DNA from: Streptomyces smyrnaeus
GTDB taxonomy: Bacteria > Actinomycetota > Actinomycetes > Streptomycetales > Streptomycetaceae
Assembly (NCBI RefSeq): GCF_017676345.1
Contig: NZ_JAFFZM010000017.1
Span: forward strand, 1 to 64,000
DNA: 64,000 nt
Reading direction: 5' to 3'
The notes under the pieces were generated by a model. The model was given only the letters and a program-made list of their open reading frames with translations, did no database searches and was not told where the DNA came from. How positions within the stretch are numbered: position 1 is the stretch's first letter; each line of letters opens with the position of its first letter. Shown one piece after another: positions 43,256-51,714 of the stretch. The position numbers and the translations under genes were made by a program.

Positions 43256-43927
43256 GTGGCAATCCGCGTACTGCTGGTCGACGATCAGCCGCTGCTGCGC
43301 ACCGGTTTCCGGATGATCCTGGAAGCCGAGCAGGACATAGCGGTGGTCGGTGAGGCGGGCGACGGTCTGCAGGCGCTGGACCAGGTGCGGGCGCTGCAGC
43401 CGGACGTGGTCCTGATGGACATCCGGATGCCCCGGATGGACGGGGTGGAGGCCACCCGCCGGATCACCGGTCCGGCCAAGGACGGCCCGGCGAAGGTGCT
43501 GGTGCTGACCACCTTCGACCTGGACGAGTACGTGGTGGAGGCGCTGCGGGCCGGGGCCAGCGGGTTCCTGCTCAAGGACGCGCCCGCCGGGGAGCTGGTG
43601 CAGGCCATCCGGGTGGTGGCAGCGGGTGAGGCGATGCTGGCGCCCAGCATCACCCGCCGGCTGCTGGACAAGTACGCGGGCAAGCTGCCCTCGGGCGAGG
43701 AGCCGGTGCCGGACACGCTGCACCAGCTGACCGAGCGTGAGGTGGAGGTCCTCAAGCTGGTGGCGCGGGGGCTGTCGAACGCGGAGATCGCGGCGGACCT
43801 GTTCGTGAGCGAGACGACCGTCAAGACGCATGTCGGCCATGTGCTGACCAAGCTGGGGCTGCGCGACCGGGTGCAGGCCGCGGTGTACGCGTACGAGAGC
43901 GGACTGGTGCGGCCCGGCTCGGCGTGA
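43256..43927 (+). CDS. NarL/LuxR-family response regulator
   Basis: 223 aa from GTG (TGAGGAG upstream). Receiver domain 1-125 has acidic pocket VDDQ, phosphoacceptor Asp in DVVLMDIRMP (about 54), the Thr switch VLTTFD and Lys in FLLKDAP. A LuxR HTH occupies about 155-215 (LTEREVEVLKLVARGLSNAEIAADLFVSETTVKTHVGHVLTKLGL). No histidine kinase gene is adjacent, so its partner is elsewhere. It may be co-transcribed with the nuclease gene, 38 bp upstream. Confidence 0.92.
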   Translation: MAIRVLLVDDQPLLRTGFRMILEAEQDIAVVGEAGDGLQALDQVRALQPDVVLMDIRMPRMDGVEATRRITGPAKDGPAKVLVLTTFDLDEYVVEALRAGASGFLLKDAPAGELVQAIRVVAAGEAMLAPSITRRLLDKYAGKLPSGEEPVPDTLHQLTEREVEVLKLVARGLSNAEIAADLFVSETTVKTHVGHVLTKLGLRDRVQAAVYAYESGLVRPGSA

Positions 43928-43999
43928 GCCCGTCGGCCGACCGTTCCGGTGACGGCCGGCCGTCGGGGATTCCACCGGACTCTCTTGTCGGTGGTTGCT

Positions 44000-44030
44000 C
44001 TCCCCCAGCCTTCGGCCGGGAGGTACCCCC
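44000..44030 (+). repeat. Dispersed CTCCCCCA...ACCCCCA intergenic element, copy 2
   Basis: CTCCCCCAGCCTTCGGCC, then GGGAGGTACCCCC: an inner hairpin flanked by C-runs. It shares all but two positions of its first 30 with 51656-51685 and the plan of 25113-25146 (other strand). Confidence 0.65.
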
Positions 44031-44047
44031 AGTTGCGGCGGGAGAAG

Positions 44048-44070
44048 GTCTGGGGGCTGCGCCCCCAGAC
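44048..44070. terminator. Bidirectional hairpin between response regulator and binding protein
   Basis: GTCTGGGGGC (44048-44057) pairs perfectly with GCCCCCAGAC (44061-44070) around a 3-nt loop, between convergent genes. Confidence 0.75.
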
Positions 44071-44098
44071 CCCCGTCGGGCTTCGCCCCCGCGCCGTC

Positions 44099-45694
44099 TC
44101 AGCCGCTCTGGCCGCGGCCCAGCTCCCACAGCTGGAGCACCGAGGAGGAGTTGAGGGCCCACTCGACGCCGGTGATGTCGTCGCGGGCCGCCAGGTACTG
44201 CTTGCCCTGCCACAGCGGGAGAATCGGCACGTCCTTGGCGACGATGTCCTGCGCCTTGCCGAAGGCGCCGGTGGTGGCGGAGCGTTCGGTCTGCCGGCGG
44301 GTCTGCGGGACGAGCTTGTCGCGGATCTCGTGGTTGGTGTACGGCGAGCCGAGGAAGTTGTCCTTCTCGAAGAAGGGGGCGACGAAATTGTCCGCGTCGG
44401 GGAAGTCCGGGTACCAGCCGTAGCCCCAGACCTGGTACTCGCCGTTGGTGGCCGCCGGGCGGAAGGAGTCCCACTTGACGCCCTTGGTCCGCACGTCGAA
44501 AAGCCCGCTGTCGTTGAGCTGCTGCTTGAGGACGTCGAACTCCTTGGCGGTGGCGTCGCCGTAGTGGTCCGTGGTGTAGGTGAGGGTGAGCTTGACCGGC
44601 TTGTCGATGCCTGCCTCGCGCAGGGTCCGCTCGGCCGCCGCCTTGGTGGGGTTGCCGTACTTGTTGAAGAACGAGTTGCGGTGGGCGGGCAGCCCGGCGG
44701 GCACGATGCTGTAGAGCGGCTCGGTGCTGCGGTCGTAGGCGTCCCGCACGATCTTCTTGCGGTCGACGAGCTGGGCCATGGCCTGGCGGACGGCCTTCTT
44801 GCCCGCCGTCTTGTCGTCGGTGTCGAAGGCGAGGTAGCGGATCTCCTGGCCGGGCTGCTCGACCAGTTCGATGCCGCTGTCGTGCGCGTCGTCCAGCCTG
44901 CCGACCTGGTCGGGCGAGACGGTCCGCCCCATGACATCGATGTCGCCGGCCCTGAGTGCCTTCTCCATCCCCTTGGCGTCGTCGAAGAAGCGCATCTCGA
45001 TCTTGCTGTTGTGCAGCTTCAGGCCGCCGCTGTAGTGCGGGTTCTTGGCCAGGACAGCGGACTCGGAGTCGATGCTCTCCAGCGCGTAGGGCCCCGATCC
45101 GATGAGCTGGTCGCCCTTGGTGAGGGAGTCGGCCGGGTAGGTCTCGCTGTCCACGATGGCCGCGGCCGGGGTGGTCAGCTTGTACGGGAAGGTCGCGTCG
45201 GGCTTCTTGAGGTGGAAGACGACCTCGTTCTTCTTGGTGGCCTCGACCCGGTCGAGGTTGCTGAAGAGGACGGCGGGACCGCCCTTGTGGTTGATGTTCT
45301 TCAGCCGCCGCAGCGAGAACTCGACGTCCTCGGCGTCCAGGGTGTGCCCGTTGGAGAACGTCTGGTCCTTGCGCAAGGTGCAGCTGTACCGCTCGTTCGC
45401 CGCGTCGGTGAACCCGCACCGGGAGGCGGCGTCCGTCGTCGGGGAGGTGCCGGTGCGCGGGAAGCGCAGGAGCGTCTGGAAGGTGTTGCGCATGACGCTC
45501 CAGGCCGCGACGTCGTACGCCGCCGCCGGATCGAACGGGGCCGGCGCGTCCTTGCTGACCGCGAAGTGGTCCGTCGTGCCGACGACGATCGCATCGCCCC
45601 CGGTGCTTCCGCCCTTCTCGGACCCGCACCCGGCGAGAATCGGCGTGAGCAGCCCGGCGGCAAGCACAGGCAGCACCACAGTTTTACGGTTCAT
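44099..45694 (-). CDS. Oligopeptide/dipeptide ABC transporter substrate-binding lipoprotein (family 5)
   Basis: 531 aa. Signal and lipobox end at LAG-Cys23. A family 5 binding protein: YSCTLRKDQTFSNGHTLDAEDVEFSLRRL, FDDAKGMEKALRAGDIDVMG, and EYQVWGYGWYPDFPDADNF near 390-410. GAGGAG precedes the ATG. No permease or ATPase gene is beside it, so it is an orphan receptor that must use a transporter encoded elsewhere or act as a peptide sensor. The upstream 400-bp gap likely carries its promoter. Confidence 0.9.
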   Translation of the reverse strand: MNRKTVVLPVLAAGLLTPILAGCGSEKGGSTGGDAIVVGTTDHFAVSKDAPAPFDPAAAYDVAAWSVMRNTFQTLLRFPRTGTSPTTDAASRCGFTDAANERYSCTLRKDQTFSNGHTLDAEDVEFSLRRLKNINHKGGPAVLFSNLDRVEATKKNEVVFHLKKPDATFPYKLTTPAAAIVDSETYPADSLTKGDQLIGSGPYALESIDSESAVLAKNPHYSGGLKLHNSKIEMRFFDDAKGMEKALRAGDIDVMGRTVSPDQVGRLDDAHDSGIELVEQPGQEIRYLAFDTDDKTAGKKAVRQAMAQLVDRKKIVRDAYDRSTEPLYSIVPAGLPAHRNSFFNKYGNPTKAAAERTLREAGIDKPVKLTLTYTTDHYGDATAKEFDVLKQQLNDSGLFDVRTKGVKWDSFRPAATNGEYQVWGYGWYPDFPDADNFVAPFFEKDNFLGSPYTNHEIRDKLVPQTRRQTERSATTGAFGKAQDIVAKDVPILPLWQGKQYLAARDDITGVEWALNSSSVLQLWELGRGQSG

Positions 45695-46098
45695 GGTCGA
45701 CGATCTCCTCGGCCGGCCAGGGTTTGTTGCAGGGGAGGAATGGCCGGTACACCGACATTAATCGCCCCCTCCACCCAGCTCCGAAGCGCAGGTCGGGGAA
45801 CCGGTTTCACAGACAGAGACCACAAGCTTCCTGTCCGCTATCCGGACGTCGGAACGATCTCCGCGTCGCTCTACCAATACGGACACAAGGGAAGGACATT
45901 TTCCCCACGAGTCCCAGCAACACCACAGGTCAGCCCTGCCGTCGAGGGGGTCCGGCGTGATGAACGTCACTGGACCAATCCGCGCACCGGACACCGGAGT
46001 TCAGCGTTCACCAGCACTTCGAAAATCGTTTACCGAGCCCGGCGCGGCACATTTTCCCGGACCACCGAAAATGCGGGAACCGGCCGGAACCGCCCACC
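45695..46098. other. 404-bp non-coding gap, less GC-rich
   Basis: It lies between the 3' end of the HAD gene and the start of the binding-protein gene, both leftward. It is visibly richer in A/T than the flanks (e.g. GACATTAATCG near 45757, GACATTTTCCCC near 45895). An ORF of 78 codons on the minus strand has no coding character. Probably 3' UTR plus the promoter of the lipoprotein gene. Confidence 0.55.
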
Positions 46099-46800
46099 TC
46101 AACGAGCGACCATGATCCGTGACCGCAGAAATTCGAGATCGACTTCTTCGAGCGAACTCACAATGGTCCGGCCGGACTTGGGCTTGATCGGCGCGATGGA
46201 CGGCACCGCCACCACATGGCAGCCGGCGGCCTCGGCGGCGGCGACACCGGTTGCGGTGTCCTCCAGCACGGCACAGCGCGCCGGATCGGCGTTCAGTCGG
46301 CGTGCCGCGGTCAGATACGGGTCCGGATGCGGCTTGGTCCTGGCCAGCTCGTCCCCGGCGACCGTGAAGGCGAAGTGCTCCGGCCCGATCCAGGTGAGCA
46401 TCCGGTCGACGACGGTGCGGTGCGAGGCGGAGACCAGCGCGGCGGGGATCCGGTGCGCCGACAGCTCCGCCAGCAGCCGCCGGGCTCCGGGCATCAGCGG
46501 GACGCCGCGCTCCAGCCGCTCCACGAACTTGGCGTTCAGCAGCACGCTGAGCTCCTCCAGACCGATGTCGGCGGCCGTGGCCTCGATCAGGAAGCCGGCA
46601 CTGCGCGACATCGGCCCGCCGACCACCACGGTGCGCCACTCGTCGCGCAGCTCGTGCCCCAGCTCGGCGAAGACCTCGACCTCCGCGTCCCACCAGAAGT
46701 CCTCGGTGTCGACCAGGGTGCCGTCCATGTCGAGCAGCACGGCCTGGAGCGCTGGCTCCTCACCCGTCAGAGTGGTGACGGCGGGGGATGGACCGGCCAT
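46099..46800 (-). CDS. HAD-superfamily phosphatase (beta-phosphoglucomutase/phosphatase-like)
   Basis: 233 aa from ATG 46800 (GGAGG ten bases upstream). HAD motif I LLDMDGTLVDTE (about 22-33), motif II VSASH, Lys motif III in RTKPHPDPYL and motif IV EDTATGVAAAEAAG. The helical cap sits between motif I and II (C1 type). Family members dephosphorylate small sugar phosphates or nucleotides; the substrate is unassigned. It follows metH on the same strand with a large nested hairpin between. Confidence 0.9.
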   Translation of the reverse strand: MAGPSPAVTTLTGEEPALQAVLLDMDGTLVDTEDFWWDAEVEVFAELGHELRDEWRTVVVGGPMSRSAGFLIEATAADIGLEELSVLLNAKFVERLERGVPLMPGARRLLAELSAHRIPAALVSASHRTVVDRMLTWIGPEHFAFTVAGDELARTKPHPDPYLTAARRLNADPARCAVLEDTATGVAAAEAAGCHVVAVPSIAPIKPKSGRTIVSSLEEVDLEFLRSRIMVAR

Positions 46801-46840
46801 CCGTGGCACCTCCTTGAAAGACGACTCCAAAGGGACGACA

Positions 46841-46922
46841 AGGCCGGTCGCCCTCTTCCCGTGGAATCCCGCCGGAGCCTGGTGGACTCCGGCGGAACCC
46901 CGGCGAAGGGGACGACCGGCCT
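46841..46922. terminator. Nested double-stem structure downstream of metH
   Basis: The outer arms AGGCCGGTCG (46841-46850) and CGACCGGCCT (46913-46922) pair perfectly and enclose CCGCCGGAG (46869-46877) pairing with CTCCGGCGG (46887-46895). It lies 33 bp past the metH stop and 41 bp before the HAD start codon, so it could terminate metH or tune read-through. Confidence 0.65.
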
Positions 46923-46954
46923 GTACCGGACCGATCAGTGTATGACGTATACCC

Positions 46955-49900
46955 TCATCGGGCGTTGAAATACTTGGCCTCGGGGTGGTGCAGCACGATC
47001 GCGTCGGTCGACTGTTCGGGGTGGAGCTGGAACTCCTCGGACAGCTCGACACCGATCCGCTCCGGCCGCAACAGTTCGGCGATCTTCGCGCGGTCCTCCA
47101 GATTGGGGCAGGCGCCATAGCCCAGGGAGAAGCGCGCGCCCCGGTACTTCAGATCGAACATGCCCTGCATCTGGTCGGGGTCCTCCCCCGCGAAGCCCAG
47201 CTCGCTGCGGACCCGGGCGTGCCAGTACTCGGCAAGCGCCTCGGCCAGCTGCACCGACAGACCGTGCAACTCCAGATAGTCGCGGTAGGCGTCGGCCGCG
47301 AACAGCTCGGCGGTCTTCTCGCCGATCTTGGAGCCGACGGTGACCACCTGCAGCCCGACCACGTCCGTCTCGCCCGAGTCCTCCGGACGGAAGAAATCGG
47401 CCAGGCACAGCCGGCGGCCACGCCGCTGGCGGGGGAAGGTGAAGCGGGTGCGCTCGTTGCCCTGCTCGTCCAGCAGGATCAGGTCGTCACCCTTGGAGTA
47501 GCAGGGAAAGTAGCCGTAGACGGCGGACGCCTCCAGCAGGTTCTCCGTCTGCAGCCGCTCCAGCCAGCCGCGCAGCCGCGGGCGGCCCTCGGTCTCCACC
47601 AGCTCCTCGTAGGAGGGCCCGTCGCCCTTGCGGGACTCCTTGAGCCCCCACTGGCCCTTGAACAGCGCGCCCTCGTCCAGCCAGGAGGCGTAGTCCTGCT
47701 GCTGGAGGCCCTTGACGACGCGGGTGCCCCAGAAGGGCGGCTCCGGGACGGGGTTGTCAACGGCCACGTCCGAGCGGATGGAGCCGTCGTTGACCTCCGG
47801 TTCGGGGATGTCGAGGTCCCGCTTGGGCACCCGGCGCTGCTTGAGTTCGGGCAGCTTGGCGCCGGGGACGCCGCGCTTGACGTCCATCAGGGCGTCCATC
47901 AGGCTCAGCCCCTCGAAGGCGTCCTTGGCGTAGCGGACCTCGCCCTCGTAGATCTCGTGCAGATCCTGTTCGACGTAGGCCCGGGTGAGCGCGGCACCGC
48001 CGAGGATGACCGGGAAGTCGGCGGCCATCTTGCGCTGGTTGAGCTCCTCCAGGTTCTCCTTCATGATCACCGTGGACTTCACCAGCAGCCCGGACATGCC
48101 GATCACATCCGCGCGGTGCTCGGCCGCCGCCTCCAGGATGGCGCTCACCGGCTGTTTGATACCGAGGTTGACGACCTCGTAGCCGTTGTTGGACAGGATG
48201 ATGTCGACCAGGTTCTTGCCGATGTCGTGCACGTCGCCGCGCACGGTGGCCAGCACGATCGTGCCCTTGCCCTCGTCGTCGGCCTTCTTCTCCATGTGCG
48301 GTTCGAGGTAGGCCACCGCGGCCTTCATCACCTCGGCCGACTGGAGTACGAACGGCAGCTGCATCTGGCCGGAGCCGAACAGCTCACCGACGACCTTCAT
48401 GCCCGCCAGCAGCGTGTCGTTGACGATGTCGAGCGCCGGCCGTTCCTCCAGCGCCTCGTCCAGGTCGGCCTCCAGGCCGTTGCGCTCGCCGTCAATGATG
48501 CGGCGCTGCAGGCGCTCCTCCAGCGGGAGGGCCGCCAGTTCCTCGGCCTTGCCGGCCTTCATCGACTTGGCGGTGGCCCCCTCGAACAGCTCCATCAGCT
48601 TCTGCAGCGGGTCGTAGCCCTCGCGGCGCCGGTCGTAGATCAGGTCGCGGGCGACCTCGACCTGCTCCTCCTCGAAGCGAGCGATCGGCAGGATCTTGCT
48701 GGCGTGCACGATCGCGGAGTCCAGACCCGCCTTCACACACTCGTCGAGGAAGACGGAGTTGAGCACGATCCGAGCGGCCGGGTTGAGGCCGAAGGAGATG
48801 TTCGACAGGCCCAGGACGGTCTGCACATCGGGGTGCTTGCGCTTGAGCTGCCGGATGGCCTCGATGGTGTTGATGCCGTCCTTGCGGGACTCCTCCTGGC
48901 CCGTGCAGATGGTGAAGGTGAGGACATCGATGAGGATGTCCGACTCGTGGATGCCGTAGTTGCCGGTCAGGTCCTCGATGAGGCGTTCGGCAATGGCGAC
49001 CTTGTGTTCGGCGGTGCGGGCCTGGCCCTCCTCGTCGATGGTCAGCGCGATGAGGGCCGCGCCGTGCTCGGCCGCCAGCTCGGTGACCTTCGCGAAGCGG
49101 GAGTCGGGGCCGGCGCCGTCCTCGTAGTTGACGGAGTTGATGACCGCGCGACCGCCCAGCTTCTCCAGTCCGGCCCGCAGGACGGCGATCTCCGTCGAAT
49201 CCAGCACGATCGGCAGCGTGGAGGCCGTGGCCAGCCGTCCGGCCAGCTCCGCCATGTCGGCCACGCCGTCCCGACCGACGTAGTCGACACACAGGTCGAG
49301 CATGTGGGCGCCCTCGCGGATCTGCTCGCGGGCCAGCTCGACGCAGTCCTCCCAGCGCTCGTCCAGCATCGCCTCGCGGAACTTCTTGGATCCGTTGGCG
49401 TTGGTCCGCTCCCCGATGGCCAGGTACGCGGTGTCCTGGCGGAAGGGGACCGCCTGGTAGAGGGAGGCCGCCGCCGGCTCGGGCTGCGGGGTGCGCTCGG
49501 CCGGCTCCCGGCCGCGCACCCGCTCCACCAGCTGCCGCAGATGCTCGGGCGTCGTACCGCAGCAGCCGCCCACCAGGGAGAGGCCGTAGTCGCGGACGAA
49601 GGTGTCGTGCGCGTCCGCCAGCTCCTGCGGGGTGAGCGGGTAGCTGGCGCCGTCCTTGCCCAGCACCGGCAGACCCGCGTTCGGCATGCACGACAGCGGG
49701 ACGCGGGCGTGCTGGGCCAGATAGCGCAGGTGCTCGCTCATCTCGGCGGGGCCGGTCGCGCAGTTCAGCCCGATCATGTCGATGCCCAGCGGCTCCAGGG
49801 CCGCGAGCGCCGCGCCGATCTCGGAGCCGAGCAGCATGGTGCCGGTGGTCTCCACGGTGACCGAGCACAGCAGTGGCAGGTTCACACCCACCGCCTCCAT

Positions 49901-50476
49901 CGCGCGGCGTGCGCCGATGACGGAGGCCTTGGTCTGCAGCAGATCCTGGGTGGTCTCCACCAGCAGCGCGTCGGCGCCGCCCGCGATCATGCCTTCGGCG
50001 TTCTGCTGGTAGGCGTCCCGCAGCGTGGCGTACGGGGCGTGGCCGAGGGTCGGCAGTTTGGTGCCCGGGCCCATGGAGCCCAGCACCCAGCGCATCCGGC
50101 CGTCCTCGGCCTCGAACTCCTCGGCGACGTCCCGGGCGATGCGTACGCCCTTCTCGGACAGCTCGAAGATGCGGTCGGTGATCTCGTACTCCCCCAGCGC
50201 CGCGTGGTTGGCGCCGAAGGTGTTGGTCTCCACGCAGTCCACGCCGGCGGCGAAGTACTCCTGGTGGACCGTGCGGATGATGTCGGGGCGGGTCACGTTC
50301 AGGATCTCGTTGCAGCCTTCGAGCTGCTCGAAATCCTCCAGCGTCGGGTCCTGGGCCTGGATCATCGTCCCCATCGCTCCGTCGGCGACGACCACACGCG
50401 AGGCCAGTGCCTGACGGAGGGCATCGGCCCGGGTGGGGGACGAGGATACGGTCGTGCTGCTCGGCGACGAGGCCAT
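46955..50476 (-). CDS. metH: Cobalamin-dependent methionine synthase
   Basis: 1173 aa, full length. Homocysteine module with zinc Cys in GLNCATGP and GGCCGTTPEH (about 303-310); pterin-binding module (AIGERTNANGSKKF onward); cobalamin cap and B12 domain with DVHDIGKN near 747 (the His ligates cobalt); C-terminal SAM-dependent reactivation domain. It methylates homocysteine using methyl-tetrahydrofolate. AGGGAG precedes the ATG. It is divergent from gylR with 218 bp between starts. I do not see a cobalamin riboswitch, only a GGGTGCG/CGCACCC pairing near 50480-50540. Confidence 0.97.
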   Translation of the reverse strand: MASSPSSTTVSSSPTRADALRQALASRVVVADGAMGTMIQAQDPTLEDFEQLEGCNEILNVTRPDIIRTVHQEYFAAGVDCVETNTFGANHAALGEYEITDRIFELSEKGVRIARDVAEEFEAEDGRMRWVLGSMGPGTKLPTLGHAPYATLRDAYQQNAEGMIAGGADALLVETTQDLLQTKASVIGARRAMEAVGVNLPLLCSVTVETTGTMLLGSEIGAALAALEPLGIDMIGLNCATGPAEMSEHLRYLAQHARVPLSCMPNAGLPVLGKDGASYPLTPQELADAHDTFVRDYGLSLVGGCCGTTPEHLRQLVERVRGREPAERTPQPEPAAASLYQAVPFRQDTAYLAIGERTNANGSKKFREAMLDERWEDCVELAREQIREGAHMLDLCVDYVGRDGVADMAELAGRLATASTLPIVLDSTEIAVLRAGLEKLGGRAVINSVNYEDGAGPDSRFAKVTELAAEHGAALIALTIDEEGQARTAEHKVAIAERLIEDLTGNYGIHESDILIDVLTFTICTGQEESRKDGINTIEAIRQLKRKHPDVQTVLGLSNISFGLNPAARIVLNSVFLDECVKAGLDSAIVHASKILPIARFEEEQVEVARDLIYDRRREGYDPLQKLMELFEGATAKSMKAGKAEELAALPLEERLQRRIIDGERNGLEADLDEALEERPALDIVNDTLLAGMKVVGELFGSGQMQLPFVLQSAEVMKAAVAYLEPHMEKKADDEGKGTIVLATVRGDVHDIGKNLVDIILSNNGYEVVNLGIKQPVSAILEAAAEHRADVIGMSGLLVKSTVIMKENLEELNQRKMAADFPVILGGAALTRAYVEQDLHEIYEGEVRYAKDAFEGLSLMDALMDVKRGVPGAKLPELKQRRVPKRDLDIPEPEVNDGSIRSDVAVDNPVPEPPFWGTRVVKGLQQQDYASWLDEGALFKGQWGLKESRKGDGPSYEELVETEGRPRLRGWLERLQTENLLEASAVYGYFPCYSKGDDLILLDEQGNERTRFTFPRQRRGRRLCLADFFRPEDSGETDVVGLQVVTVGSKIGEKTAELFAADAYRDYLELHGLSVQLAEALAEYWHARVRSELGFAGEDPDQMQGMFDLKYRGARFSLGYGACPNLEDRAKIAELLRPERIGVELSEEFQLHPEQSTDAIVLHHPEAKYFNAR

Positions 50477-50652
50477 GGAACAAGCTCCCTGGGGTGCGAC
50501 GGCTGTCGGCTTTGCGCGCCAGTGAGGCAGCGCACCCGGTCAGCGTAGCGGGCCGACGCAAGAGTGCCGGTCGACATTCCGACCATCGGACACTCCCACG
50601 CTCGATCCCGACTCGATCCCGACTACCGCCGCGTCGGCATCAAGCGATACCG

Positions 50653-50667
50653 TTCGGCATTGTCGAA
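50653..50667. promoter_or_regulatory. Candidate GylR operator upstream of gylR
   Basis: TTCGGCA-T-TGTCGAA is a 15-bp palindrome with one mismatch, 27 bp before the gylR start. The same core (TCGACA-T-TGTCGA) lies upstream of glpF. A related half site, TCGACATTCCGAC, is at 50571-50583. Confidence 0.6.
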
Positions 50668-50694
50668 TCGAAGGCAGCAGGTCAGGGAGGACCG

Positions 50695-51459
50695 ATGGCC
50701 CGGACCATCCAGTCGCTGGAGCGTGCGGCGGCCGTACTACGGCTGTTGGCGGGCGGTGAACGGCGACTCGGGCTCTCCGAGATCGCCTCCGCGCTCGACC
50801 TTGCCAAGGGTACGGCGCACGGGCTGCTGCGCACCCTCCAGCAGGAGGGCTTCGTGGAGCAGGAGCCGGTCACCGGCCGCTATCAGCTCGGCGCCGAGCT
50901 GCTGCGCCTGGGCAACAGCTATCTGGACGTCCACGAGCTGCGCGCCCGCGCCCTGGTCTGGACGGACGACCTGGCCCGCTCCAGCGGAGAGAGCGTCTAT
51001 CTGGGCGTGCTCCACCAGCAGGGGGTGCTCATCGTCCACCACGTCTTCCGCCCCGACGACAGCCGCCAGGTGCTGGAGGTCGGTGCGATGCAGCCGCTGC
51101 ACAGCACGGCGCTGGGCAAGGTGCTCTCCGCGTACGACCCGGTGGCACTCAGCGAGGCGCTGGACGGGGAGCGGCCGGCCTTCACCGAGCGCACGGTGAC
51201 CGAGCCGGACCGGTTCGAGAAGCTGCTGGAGACCGTACGGGCGCGCGGCTGGGCGGCGGACGTGGAGGAGACCTGGGACGGCCTCGCCTCGGTGGCGGCG
51301 CCGATCCACGACCGGCGGCGGATGCCGGTGGGTGCGGTGGGCATCACCGGCGCCGTGGAACGGGTGTGCGAGGGCGACGAGCTGATCCCCCGGCTGGTCG
51401 CGGCGGTACGCGACACGGCGCGCGCGGTCTCCCGGGACCTGGGAGCGCAGCGGTTCTGA
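50695..51459 (+). CDS. gylR: IclR-family glycerol regulon repressor
   Basis: 254 aa. An N-terminal winged HTH (SLERAAAVLRLLAGGERRLGLSEIASALDLAKGTAHGLLRTL) and an IclR effector domain (about 75-250: LHSTALGKVLSAY; SVAAPIHDRRRMPVGAVGITG). AGGGAGG upstream. It heads the conserved gylR-glpF-glpK-glpD order. In S. coelicolor GylR represses the gyl operon and itself, with glycerol-3-phosphate as probable inducer. Near-identical palindromes precede gylR and glpF. Confidence 0.95.
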   Translation: MARTIQSLERAAAVLRLLAGGERRLGLSEIASALDLAKGTAHGLLRTLQQEGFVEQEPVTGRYQLGAELLRLGNSYLDVHELRARALVWTDDLARSSGESVYLGVLHQQGVLIVHHVFRPDDSRQVLEVGAMQPLHSTALGKVLSAYDPVALSEALDGERPAFTERTVTEPDRFEKLLETVRARGWAADVEETWDGLASVAAPIHDRRRMPVGAVGITGAVERVCEGDELIPRLVAAVRDTARAVSRDLGAQRF

Positions 51460-51610
51460 ACCCCTGGAGCGAGCCGGCACACCGTCTGGCCGCCCCAGGG
51501 CGGATCCAAGGTGCCGCAATCGCTCCGTGCCCGCAGGATGACAGGCAGGAGTCATCCGTCACAGCCTCTTGACGAGACCCCCACGAAGGAGAAAAGTTGC
51601 CGTTCGGCGG

Positions 51611-51623
51611 TCGACATTGTCGA
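51611..51623. promoter_or_regulatory. Candidate GylR operator upstream of glpF
   Basis: TCGACA-T-TGTCGA is a perfect 13-bp palindrome about 90 bp before glpF. It shares the CATTGTCGA core with the site before gylR. Confidence 0.6.
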
Positions 51624-51655
51624 ACACCGGACGCTCACCGACCGGCCCGCCCATC

Positions 51656-51685
51656 CTCCCCCAGCCTCCGGCCGGGAGGTGCCCC
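51656..51685 (+). repeat. Dispersed CTCCCCCA...GCCCC element, copy 3, in the glpF leader
   Basis: CTCCCCCAGCCTCCGGCC, then GGGAGGTGCCCC. It matches 44000-44029 except at two positions. It lies between the operator and the glpF start and could form a hairpin in the mRNA leader. Confidence 0.65.
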
Positions 51686-51714
51686 TATGGACATAAAGGA
51701 CAAAGGAGTCGCGG

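Noticed and set aside
45758..45994. 78-codon minus-strand ORF in the binding-protein upstream gap
   Set aside because: No third-position GC bias, no ribosome site and no family resemblance; it reads through the probable promoter.
46985..50548. 1187-codon plus-strand ORF opposite metH
   Set aside because: A shadow frame of high-GC coding DNA: it exactly covers metH, its composition is Gly/Ala/Leu/Gln/Val-skewed, and it has no recognisable motif.
50477..50694. Cobalamin or SAH riboswitch before metH
   Set aside because: I looked for a B12 box and for the conserved SAH-riboswitch core and found neither; only a GGGTGCG/CGCACCC pairing is seen.
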